The notes under the pieces are model-generated. The model was not told where the DNA came from and did no database searches. It worked only from the letters and a program-made list of their open reading frames with translations. A stretch of DNA of 5,973 nt from Campylobacter concisus (GTDB taxonomy: Bacteria; Campylobacterota; Campylobacteria; Campylobacterales; Campylobacteraceae): the NCBI GenBank assembly GCA_018375265.1, contig JAHADO010000086.1, positions 1 through 5,973 of the forward strand. The letters run 5' to 3'. The position numbers and the translations under genes are program-made. Below are positions 1 through 5,899 of this stretch, in pieces. Position 1 is the stretch's first letter. The number at the start of each line of letters is the position of its first letter.

Positions 1-74
1 TGATGTCTTTTGTAATGAGAGACGGAGTAATGGGCACAAGTCAAGATGGTTATCTTGATGGAACGCCGTGTGAG
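1..74 (+). repeat. 74-nt direct repeat, left copy
   Basis: Identical to 5900-5973 base for base. It covers the tail of domain III, the domain IV hairpin and the first 12 bases of domain V, so it is the shared catalytic end of introns A and E. It may also mark a contig overlap. Confidence 0.95.
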
Positions 75-96
75 GTGAAAGTCTCATGCACGGTGT
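63..96 (+). ncRNA. Group II intron A domain V (catalytic hairpin)
   Basis: This 34-nt hairpin matches the domain V pattern: an 8-bp lower stem (63-70 with 89-96), a two-base bulge (87-88), a 6-bp upper stem (71-76 with 81-86) and a GAAA tetraloop (77-80). The catalytic triad position reads CGC (64-66) in place of the commoner AGC. The same 34 bases recur exactly in intron B. Confidence 0.93.
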
Positions 97-145
97 GGAC
101 TGGGGGAAAAGTTGGAGATAGCATCAAAGATTTACCTATCAGTAT

Positions 146-616
146 TTTAAACGAGCAGTATATGGAATGATTGATTTTTACATGGAAGAAGAAGCTGATT
201 TGAGGCGACATGCAGCTGAGACTAATATGGATAATAAGACGCTTGAGACTAAGCTGGACGAACTGTGGGGTAAAGTTACGCTTTACAACTGTTATCAGTT
301 CTTTGTTCAACTGACGTCAAAGAAGTTGAAGAATCCACTCAATGTTATGAGCCAAGAATTAAAGCAAAATGAAGATAAGTATAAGAAAATGCCAGTTGAT
401 GAGTATAATGAAATGATTGAGAAGTGCGAGAAAGAAGCCAAATTGTGGCAAGATAAGCCCGAAGCAGACCTCATGACATTATACTTTAATGCAACGGCGA
501 AGTTGCCCCAGAGTTTGTGCCGAAACCTTGTTATGAACGCAGACAATGCGTTGAGGTCTATCGGGGGCGCGGAAAAAATGCTGTCTTCGGTGTACGGCAT
601 TGCTGTAACGGCTATG
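146..616 (+). CDS. VirD4/TraG-like type IV coupling protein, exon 1 (internal part)
   Basis: Exon 1 gives 157 codons starting FKRAVYGMIDFYMEEEA and ending YGIAVTAM. T4CPs are inner-membrane hexameric ATPases that recruit the relaxase-DNA complex to the conjugation channel. This part corresponds to the stretch after Walker A: a PxxLxxALIxY-like helix, a variable lysine-rich insertion (about residues 45-105) and the SIGGAEKMLSSVYGIAVTAM region that precedes an FTDP motif, which is found at the start of exon 2. The frame is open from the 3' splice site of intron A, so the ATG at 167 is an internal methionine, not a start. Without splicing, reading continues ten codons into intron B to a TAA at 647-649. 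The exon ends just before GTGCG, the group II 5' consensus. The family call comes from the joined exons and from memory of family motifs, not from a search. Confidence 0.83.
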
Positions 617-1210
617 GTGCGATTCGTAGGCATTTACCTGCTGAAATAATAGAGTGGTTATATAAAAAGTTTAATTGATTTATCATTAATTACTTTTATG
701 CCTCGCTAATTATTGTGGTAAATGTCGTAACTGATACGGCGACAATAGGAATGAGAGGGTAACGCCTCGAAACTATTGCACTAAGCTCTGGCGTGCGTTG
801 CAACGAGAAGTTGCAAGGTGCGAAGCCCAGTAAAGTCGGTGCGTGAGTGCATCGGGTGTCGAGCTTATATGGTGAGAATGTTGTGGTGGGCGCCACAACT
901 GACGAACTTTTGAATGAAAGTCTTTTATCTTCTGAGGTATGTGTAGTTGCGTAGCTGGCGAGATACCTTGCAGTGTTATAGGCACTGGATGGGAGTGAGA
1001 GGCAAAGAAAGCACCTAAGTAAGCTCTATGATAGCTGTATCGGAACGGAGAAAGGTATCAAGGTAGGAAGTGGTGAGCCTGCTGTCATGACGAAGAATAA
1101 TAAGCATGTTAATTGATACTGAAAAGTAGTGTTCGAAGCGATGATGTTTCTTGTAATGAGAAACGGAGTAATGGACACAAGTCAATGTTGAAATACAAAT
1201 AGATTTTATG

Positions 1211-1249
1211 AACTCCCTTGTGCTTTTATGAGTGCAAGGGAGTTTTTTT
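1211..1249 (+). terminator. Rho-independent terminator inside intron B domain IV
   Basis: AACTCCCTTG (1211-1220) pairs perfectly with CAAGGGAGTT (1235-1244), with a few further inner pairs, and runs into seven T at 1243-1249. The form is that of a strong intrinsic terminator for + strand transcription. It lies within the T4CP gene, so it should cut the transcript after exon 1 and intron domains I-III. The reverse strand lacks a comparable T-run. Confidence 0.85.
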
Positions 1250-1334
1250 GTTTGTCCGTCTACGCTGCGCTAGACGTCCTAATTGCTACGCTTTGCTTCG
1301 CGGTTAGTCCATCGAGCAAGCTCGATGTCCAAAC
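1250..1334 (+). repeat. Three-hairpin element with GTCC spacers
   Basis: GTTTG (1250-1254) and CAAAC (1330-1334) are complementary and enclose three consecutive hairpins: CGTCTA/TAGACG (1257-1262, 1271-1276), CTAATTGC/GCGGTTAG (1279-1286, 1300-1307) and CATCGAG/CTCGATG (1310-1316, 1321-1327). Each hairpin is bordered by GTCC, which occurs four times (1254, 1276, 1307, 1327). It resembles a small palindromic intergenic repeat or MITE-like element. Its function is unknown. Confidence 0.6.
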
Positions 1335-1351
1335 TTTTTTCAAAATAATAC

Positions 1352-1380
1352 TTGACAACTTGTTTATGCAATGTTATAGT
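1352..1380 (+). promoter_or_regulatory. Sigma-70/SigA-type promoter inside intron B domain IV
   Basis: The -35 box is TTGACA (1352-1357), an exact consensus. The spacer is 17 nt and the -10 box is TATAGT (1375-1380). Transcription would start near 1387 and run into the 3' half of intron B and exon 2. No convincing small gene with a ribosome binding site follows, so the product would be the downstream half of the split T4CP transcript. Confidence 0.75.
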
Positions 1381-1407
1381 ATACTATGTGTACTTTGAGA
1401 ATTGCAT
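1366..1407 (+). promoter_or_regulatory. Candidate operator palindromes over the intron B promoter
   Basis: A perfect 12-nt palindrome, ATAGTATACTAT (1376-1387), overlaps the -10 box and the presumed start. An outer inverted repeat, ATGCAAT (1366-1372) and ATTGCAT (1401-1407), brackets it. This arrangement suits a repressor site, but AT-rich palindromes also arise by chance and no regulator is visible in the window. Confidence 0.4.
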
Positions 1408-1465
1408 AAAGATATAGAGTATAGTGTTTGAGCAAAAGGTGTTTTAGTATTTCAACATTGAGGGA

Positions 1466-1499
1466 ACGCCGTGTGAGGTGAAAGTCTCATGCACGGTGT
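1466..1499 (+). ncRNA. Group II intron B domain V (catalytic hairpin)
   Basis: The 34 bases are identical to domain V of intron A, with the GAAA tetraloop, two-base bulge and CGC triad. Domain VI follows with arms 1502-1512 and 1534-1546. Its base pairs differ from intron A (AGCA/TGCT against ACTG/CAGT) while the pairing is kept, which supports the 3' splice site at 1548. Confidence 0.93.
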
Positions 1500-1548
1500 G
1501 GAGCAGGGGAAAAGCTGGCGATAATATCAAAGGTTTACCTATTGCTAT

Positions 1549-2274
1549 TCGTTTTTTACCGACCCAACTATTTCGACATTAACGTCAGGAACACCGTCTC
1601 AAAACGTTGACTTGGCTGGACTGTCTTTCCCAAGACGTCTTGGCTTTAAGTTGCGTTCTGACTTTGCCGAACACTATCACTTGGTGGGTTTGCAGTGTTT
1701 TTGGGAAGCGTTTGAGGACGATATGTTTACCCAATCGTTGGGTAAAGATTTCACACATCAAGGCATTATTGACCGCACCGTTTGGTGCAAGTATTATTTT
1801 AAGGGAATTTTCCCGAAAGATTATGCTTATTTGAAGTGCGAGATTCGAAATCCTCAGACACGTCAGCTTGTACGTACGTTCTATTTTAAGTTCACAAAGT
1901 CGTATCAGACTTCGCTGGACGGTAGAACTTACGTTAAGGACCCAATACTGCAACAAAAAGTTGTAAAGAATGGATTATTGACAGAACTTAGACCATTTAA
2001 GAATGCCGATGGTAAAATTGTCAAGTATAAACCTGGTCATGTTGGCTTTAAGGTTGATAAGATGGCTGATTTGATGGGTGCGGCTCATAAGGAGACGACA
2101 AAGGTTAATGTTATTGAGCAGTATTTGCTGCGATATTCTGAGAAACCTAAAATCGTTTTTCTTGTCACTCCGCCGCATCTTATGAAATATGCGAAGCTGT
2201 TGTTGATTCTCATAACGCAGCTGGTAAACCTCAATTTTGAGCAGTCATACATGACCAAAGAATCGCAAAAACCT
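1549..2274 (+). CDS. VirD4/TraG-like type IV coupling protein, exon 2
   Basis: Exon 2 gives 242 codons from SFFTDPTISTLTSG to YMTKESQKP. It carries the FTDP and DLAGLSFPRRLGF segment typical of the core of T4CP ATPases, a middle domain, then KPKIVFLVTPPHLMKYAKLLLILITQLVN, which matches the hydrophobic beta-strand and helix leading to Walker B in this family. The exon joins exon 1 in phase 0 and ends with CCT at 2272-2274, where P1 of group I intron C forms. In unspliced RNA the frame runs 12 codons into intron C and stops at a TGA (2311-2313) that directly abuts the endonuclease ATG. A TTG at 1612 is not needed as a start if splicing occurs. The family call is by motif recognition. Confidence 0.85.
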
Positions 2275-3693
2275 TTTATCCTCGTAGCAATGACAAAAAT
2301 GGTGGTGATGTGAATGACAACAAATAAATTTATTGCTAAAGCACAAGCAAGATATGGAGATAAGTTTGATTATTCTCGTGTAGATTATGTGAACTCATAT
2401 ACTCTTGTAACAATATTTTGTCCGATTCATGGTGCGTTTCAAGTTAAGCCTCATAATTTTTTACATTATAAATATGGTTGCCCTAAGTGCGGCTATAGTG
2501 CTGCTGGGAGGAAACGTTGCGGAGTAAACAATGTTGCTCATAGAGTAGATGTAAAGCGCAAGAAGCAGCAAACGTGTATTGAAAAATACGGTGCAAAAAC
2601 TTGGGCTGAATCTGATGCTGGTAGACACAAGTTACATAAGATATATTATGAAAATAATATTGGCGACAAGTTAGAGAACACTTGTTTACAGCGTTATGGT
2701 GTCAGAAGAGCGTCACAAACAGATGCTGCCAAAGAGAAAATGCGTTTAACGTGTTTGCAGAAATACGGCGTTGATTCTGTATCAAAGGTACCATCCCTTA
2801 GAGACAAATATGAAGAAACGTGTTTGTCTAAATATGGTGTGCGTTGTCCGTTATCATCAAAATCAATTATTGATAAGGTGATAACGGCAAAGGCAAAAAA
2901 TCACACATTTAATACATCGAAACCAGAAGAAGAACTATATGCGTTGCTGTGTGATACTTTTGGTTTCGACGATGTTATTAGACAGTATAAGGAAACTCGT
3001 TATCCTTATTCGTGTGATTTTTATATAAAACCTTTTGATATATTTATTGAGTTAAATATTCATTGGACTCATGGGTACACGCCATATGATGCAAATAATG
3101 AGCAACATCGGGAGCGATTAAAACGTTTGATTCAATTATCAAATGATAGTGCTTATTATGCACAGGCTATTGATGTATGGACAAAAAGAGATGTTGAAAA
3201 ACGTCAATGTGCTAAGGATAATAAATTAAATTATGTTGTCTTTTGGGATAATGATTTAGCAGATGCGAAAGCATGGCTGCTAAATTGGAAGTTATATCAT
3301 TAACTATAATATTGCTACATAAACATAATAAAGGGTACCTGCTGTGAACTCTATTACTCAGAGGTGTGGGGCAATAAGCCCTGCTAACGGTATCAGTGGA
3401 ATAAGACATACCATAACAAGGTAAGGGACGAAGTGTTACAACAAGATGTCTCTGTTTTATGGTATGACGAAGCAGCTGACTAAGAGAATCTAAGGTCTTA
3501 TGAACACATAAGATAGCTGATAATACCGTGCTACTCTCAGAAAATATCTGAGAAAGTGTAACGACTATGGCGCATTGTCGTCAGTAAGGCGGATGATGAG
3601 TTACCGCTTGAAGAGTGCAGCTGTTAGGTAGACACCTAATAGAAGAGATAGTCTCCTCCCCTCATAAATATCGGGAAACCGAGGGCGCTGAGG
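2275..3693 (+). mobile_element. Group I intron C with endonuclease gene in the P1 loop
   Basis: An intron of 1419 nt between codons for QKP and LYRTRF; splicing restores phase 0. P1 is a 9-bp helix: exon/intron bases 2271-2279 (ACCT, splice, TTTAT) pair with ATAAAGGGT at 3328-3336, with the conserved U-G wobble (U2274-G3333) at the 5' splice site. The entire endonuclease gene lies in the loop of P1. The ribozyme core follows at about 3333-3693: P7 is GACTAT (3563-3568) with ATAGTC (3648-3653), in a GTGTAACGACTAT context familiar from phage and Firmicute group I introns. Other hairpins are TTAGGT/ACCTAA (3624-3639) and CCCTC/GAGGG (3656-3660, 3681-3685). The intron ends in G at 3693. The subgroup was not determined. 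Confidence 0.87.
2314..3303 (+). CDS. Intron C homing endonuclease, Vsr/EDxHD-like, zinc-ribbon N-terminus
   Basis: A 329-aa protein expected to cut intronless alleles of the T4CP gene and so spread intron C. Residues 1-60 form an FIxKAxxxYGDKFDYS...CPxHG...CPKCG zinc-ribbon module (C36, H39, C56, C59), as in phage-type DUF723-like proteins. Residues 87-176 contain four spaced TC(I/L)xxYG repeats (87, 123, 146, 169), probably DNA-reading modules. Residues 203-312 look like a PD-(D/E)XK/Vsr fold: E205-E207, CDFYI with D235, FIELNIHWTH with E246, H250 and H253, then a late VVFW strand. The EDxHD enzyme I-Bth0305I is the family comparison. The ATG directly follows the TGA of the read-through exon 2 frame and is in the same frame, which suggests translational coupling on unspliced RNA. 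The Shine-Dalgarno sequence is weak (GGTGGTGA). The catalytic assignment is an inference. Confidence 0.8.
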   Translation: MTTNKFIAKAQARYGDKFDYSRVDYVNSYTLVTIFCPIHGAFQVKPHNFLHYKYGCPKCGYSAAGRKRCGVNNVAHRVDVKRKKQQTCIEKYGAKTWAESDAGRHKLHKIYYENNIGDKLENTCLQRYGVRRASQTDAAKEKMRLTCLQKYGVDSVSKVPSLRDKYEETCLSKYGVRCPLSSKSIIDKVITAKAKNHTFNTSKPEEELYALLCDTFGFDDVIRQYKETRYPYSCDFYIKPFDIFIELNIHWTHGYTPYDANNEQHRERLKRLIQLSNDSAYYAQAIDVWTKRDVEKRQCAKDNKLNYVVFWDNDLADAKAWLLNWKLYH

Positions 3694-3792
3694 TTGTATC
3701 GCACAAGATTTATGCTTGATGAGCTGGGAAATCTTCAAAGCGAAGGACACGGCATTGCTAATTTGGAAACTATGCTGTCAATTGGATTGGGG
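3694..3792 (+). CDS. VirD4/TraG-like type IV coupling protein, exon 3 (Walker B)
   Basis: A 33-codon exon, LYRTRFMLDELGNL...ETMLSIGLG. FMLDELGN fits the T4CP Walker B motif (hydrophobic strand then DE), with the acidic pair that activates water for ATP hydrolysis. The following LQSEGHGIANLETMLSIGLG leads to the Q-rich strand of the motor domain. It joins exon 2 in phase 0. Its 3' edge is unclear. Protein continuity with exon 4 (GLG-QEQQF) needs a cut after G3792. The best P1 helix of intron D puts the cut after T3793, which would create a TAG with exon 4. One extra G in the run 3789-3792 would explain the conflict. Without splicing the frame ends at a TAA at 3817-3819. Confidence 0.82.
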
Positions 3793-4438
3793 TTGTTTTC
3801 TTGCCCTGCGTACATGTAATGTGTGCGTACTATAACAGATGTTAATCACCTTGAAGAACCTGAAGAGCCTGTATGCCACAACGTAAACCGAAAGGTTAAG
3901 CGTGATGGAGCGAAAGCAGAAAAAAGTTACAGGATGATGTTATGCTGAAATAAAAAGAATGAAGGCGAGTGATAGTATGATTATGTTTTTATTTAATGAG
4001 CATTCAATGCTTGATTATAAAGAGTGGGTTCGTTATTTGAAGTATAATGCTGAGTCAAATTTTTATTATACTGAGAGCTTTAGCTTGGATGCAAATAGAA
4101 ATATTATGAGTCATACTATGACTATCCGTGATAGAGATGGAAGTTTCTTGCTTTGCAAATTATTAGCTCGTTTTCGTTCGCTAATACATCAATAACAAGG
4201 GTTTGTTTGGTTAGGAATGCTCGTAGCATTAAGTTGCCGAGTAACCTTCATCGACTAGAGGATTGCGTCCTCTTAGGGCGGTAAGTCTATAATGACCGTT
4301 CGAAAAATATCTGGGGGAATCGCTACAATAATGTAGTAGACCTTGCCATATAGTCAGTTCATTAGTGTGAAAACTAATGCCTTATAATAAGGAGCGATAT
4401 GTAGGCGCTATCGTGAAACAAGAAATTTAATTTTGAAG
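3793..4438 (+). mobile_element. Probable group I intron D
   Basis: About 646 nt of structured sequence separate GLG codons from QEQQF codons. A possible P1 pairs TGGGGT (3788-3793) with GCCCTG (3803-3808), with a U-G pair at the splice site. P7 is proposed as GACTA (4253-4257) with TAGTC (4351-4355). A P9-like hairpin is CATTAGT/ACTAATG (4360-4366, 4373-4379). The sequence ends in G at 4438, as group I introns do. There is no domain V anywhere inside, which argues against group II. It holds no recognisable endonuclease, only a small ORF, so it may be ORF-degraded. P3 to P6 were not resolved by hand, so this call is weaker than for intron C. Confidence 0.68.
3959..4195 (+). CDS. Small hypothetical ORF inside intron D
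   Basis: A 78-codon frame (MKASDSMIMFLFNEHS...RSLIHQ). A later ATG at 3977 (MIMFLFNEHS) has a GGCGAG stretch about seven bases upstream and is the better start, giving 72 aa. It contains no LAGLIDADG, GIY-YIG, HNH, zinc-ribbon or PD-(D/E)XK motif that I recognise. It sits between the 5' part of the intron and P7, a common place for intron ORFs, so it may be the remnant of an endonuclease gene or simply an open frame. I do not recognise it and assign no function. Confidence 0.35.
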   Translation: MKASDSMIMFLFNEHSMLDYKEWVRYLKYNAESNFYYTESFSLDANRNIMSHTMTIRDRDGSFLLCKLLARFRSLIHQ

Positions 4439-4454
4439 CAGGAACAGCAGTTCA
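4439..4454 (+). CDS. VirD4/TraG-like type IV coupling protein, exon 4 (16-nt microexon)
   Basis: CAGGAACAGCAGTTCA encodes QEQQF plus the first base of the next codon. In T4CPs of this type GLG is followed by QEQQFT, so these 16 bases fit exactly between the end of exon 3 and the GTGCG start of intron E. Without splicing the frame soon meets stops. The next exon lies beyond the window and should start with C to complete a Thr codon. The call depends on remembered family sequence and on both flanking introns being real. Confidence 0.66.
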
Positions 4455-4892
4455 GTGCGACTAGTTGTGTATTGAAAAGATATACTGATTTATTTTATAT
4501 GAATCAAAGTGTTATACAGACATTATCGAAAGATATGGACTAAGCTACGACATGCATTTATTGGAAACGATTTTTGTATGAAGCTCGTTAAAGTCGGCAG
4601 AAGTTATCCTATGAACCCATAGGATATATGATATGTCGGGTCTCTATAAATTATCTATGGTGAGTATGTTGTTATTAACTGACGAATTTGCGAATTAAAA
4701 ACTCTTTAGCTGTTCGCCAAAGTAATTTGGTTATTGATAAGTGGAAGCAAGTACGAATTGGACTTAGGAAAGTTTTCGCACGTATACTTATCAGGGTTAG
4801 AGCAAACACCTAAGGGTAAATATGTATAGATATGTATAACGCAACTGGGAAAGGTATTTAGTATAAAATTAGATATAAGGTAATATTTTTTT

Positions 4893-5858
4893 ATGGTTAA
4901 AAGGACATCAAAATGTAAACATGATTTAGTTGGTAAGGTTTTTGGCTATTGGACCGTTTTGGGTCTATCTGAAAACCAAGATAATACGTATGGCGACACT
5001 CGATGGACGTGTAAATTTCGTTGTGGCGCGATTAAGGGCGTGTTAGGTAATCCTCTTTTACGTGGAGATTCAAAATCTTGTGGTTGTTATAAGCATAATA
5101 GGTTGAATCGAGATTTGATTGGGAACGTTTTTGGAAGATGGACCGTCATAGATGGCCCACGTATTGTGTATAAGTATAATCGACAATACAGACAGTGGCT
5201 GTGCAAGTGTAAATGCGGTACTGTTCGTTATGTTGATGAGCTTTCATTGGTGCGCAAAACGTCAACATCGTGTGGCTGTTTGAGAAAAGAACGAGCGAGA
5301 AAATCTAACGTTCGAGAGTCTTTGGTTGGACAAAGATTTTCTCATTTACTCGTATTAGAAGAATTGCCGTCTAAGAAATTTCCTGGTGGCGGTTACGCCC
5401 AAATGTGGAAATGTAGGTGTGATTGTGGTAAAATACATATCGCATCTGGTAATTTGATGAAAGCAGGATTGGTTAAATCGTGCGGTTGTACCAAAGAATC
5501 AAATTTGGAATCATTAACTAAGAATGTATTGTCTTCATTAAACCTTAAATATGTTGAGCAATATTCTTTTTCCGATTTATATGGAAAAAATGGTGGTTTA
5601 TTAAAATTTGATTTTGCTGTTTTTGATGCTCATAATAAACTTTTGTTTTTGATTGAGTGTCAAGGAGAACAACATTATCGTGTTGTAAAGTATTTTGGTG
5701 GTGAAGACGGTTTTGCATATCGTTGTTTTAATGATGATAAGAAGCGAGCCTATTGTAAAGAACATGGATATCCATTATTAGAAATTTCTTATAAAGAAGA
5801 TTCATTTGGATTAATTCGTGATTGCGTATCTAATTTCATATCGACTGTCGAAGAATAA
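4893..5858 (+). CDS. Intron E homing endonuclease, PD-(D/E)XK-like with three CGC zinc modules
   Basis: A 321-aa protein predicted to recognise and cut DNA. Three repeats of an L(I/V)GxxFxxxxV...WxCxCxCG...SCGC module occupy residues 12-65, 75-129 and 144-199, with paired cysteines (C40/C44/C63/C65; C104/C106/C108/C127/C129; C174/C176/C178/C197/C199). These zinc-binding modules are known from phage intron and free-standing endonucleases. Residues 203-310 form a nuclease domain with KFDFAVF (D240), FLIECQGEQHY (E255, Q257, Q260, H261), a DDKKRAYC helix (K284) and an ISY strand; this is the common phage (I/V)EYDGxQHY-type core, with CQ replacing YD here. The ATG lies 12 bases after AAGG, a weak ribosome site. 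The gene lies within domain II of a group II intron, not in domain IV. It is not a reverse transcriptase. Confidence 0.82.
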   Translation: MVKRTSKCKHDLVGKVFGYWTVLGLSENQDNTYGDTRWTCKFRCGAIKGVLGNPLLRGDSKSCGCYKHNRLNRDLIGNVFGRWTVIDGPRIVYKYNRQYRQWLCKCKCGTVRYVDELSLVRKTSTSCGCLRKERARKSNVRESLVGQRFSHLLVLEELPSKKFPGGGYAQMWKCRCDCGKIHIASGNLMKAGLVKSCGCTKESNLESLTKNVLSSLNLKYVEQYSFSDLYGKNGGLLKFDFAVFDAHNKLLFLIECQGEQHYRVVKYFGGEDGFAYRCFNDDKKRAYCKEHGYPLLEISYKEDSFGLIRDCVSNFISTVEE

Positions 5859-5899
5859 TAAGCAGTCTAATAAGTGCTGAAAAGTAGTGTTCGAAGCGA

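Larger units (their letters stand above)
1..145 (+). mobile_element. Group II intron A, 3' end only (domains III-VI)
   Basis: This is the 3' end of a self-splicing group II intron whose start lies upstream of the window. It holds the tail of domain III (stem 5-10 with 18-23), a minimal domain IV hairpin (41-47 with 52-58, loop GGTT), domain V at 63-96, and domain VI with arms 99-109 and 131-143. Domain VI has a bulged A at 138, eight bases from the 3' end, as expected for the branch point. Splicing after ...CAGTAT at 145 leaves exon 1 open from its first codon. Bases 1-74 are identical to the end of intron E. No reverse transcriptase could fit in the tiny domain IV, so any ORF must lie in another domain upstream. 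The intron class is secure; the exact last base is very likely. Confidence 0.9.
1182..1461 (+). other. Domain IV of intron B, closed by a 15-bp inverted repeat
   Basis: TCAATGTTGAAATAC (1182-1196) and GTATTTCAACATTGA (1447-1461) are exact reverse complements and bracket 250 nt of non-coding sequence. In mobile group II introns domain IV normally holds the reverse transcriptase gene. Here it holds, in order, an intrinsic terminator, a multi-hairpin GTCC element and a forward promoter. In introns A and E the same domain is only an 18-nt hairpin. Confidence 0.85.
617..1548 (+). mobile_element. Group II intron B, complete, no protein gene
   Basis: A complete intron of 932 nt. It begins GTGCG at 617 and ends ...TTGCTAT at 1548. 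Removing it joins exons 1 and 2 in phase 0 to read VTAM-SFFTDPTIS. Domain I covers roughly 617-1050 and includes a TTGCAAC/GTTGCAA hairpin (798-804, 810-816). A candidate exon-binding site at 1031-1038 pairs with exon bases 608-615 (8 bp, one wobble), leaving base 616 unpaired. The domain II stem is 1055-1061 with 1113-1119. Domain III spans about 1129-1178. Domain IV is closed by a perfect 15-bp stem (1182-1196 with 1447-1461). Domain V is 1466-1499. Domain VI has a bulged A at 1541. Instead of a maturase gene, domain IV carries a terminator, a hairpin array and a promoter. Confidence 0.9.

Noticed and set aside
167..649. Exon 1 as a complete 160-aa gene
   Set aside because: The frame is open upstream to the intron A splice site, there is no ribosome site before ATG 167, and the last ten codons are intron sequence.
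50..985. Reverse-strand frames opposite exon 1 and intron B domain I (50-310, 307-633, 696-896, 773-985)
   Set aside because: They lie opposite coding exon or ribozyme helices, show no recognisable motifs and lack ribosome sites. Helix-rich RNA genes often leave open frames on the other strand.
1250..1334. CRISPR array or tRNA
   Set aside because: The hairpin stems differ, there are no equal repeats with unique spacers, and no cloverleaf or T-loop motif is present.
1585..1956. Reverse-strand frame opposite exon 2
   Set aside because: It overlaps well-supported T4CP coding sequence and has no family features.
2272..2313. Exon 2 continuing in a shifted frame as PRSNDKNGGDVNDNK
   Set aside because: It needs an extra T in CCTTTTATC. 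The P1 pairing and the clean QKP-LYRTRF junction explain the end of exon 2 without a frameshift.
1612..2313. Exon 2 as a stand-alone gene starting at TTG 1612
   Set aside because: The frame is open back to the intron B 3' splice site, and the family sequence SFFTDPTIS lies upstream of the TTG. No Shine-Dalgarno sequence is evident.
3821..3827. GTGTGCG as the 5' end of a group II intron after exon 3
   Set aside because: The exon 3 frame has already met a TAA at 3817-3819, and no domain V follows before QEQQF. P7 pairing and the terminal G fit group I better.
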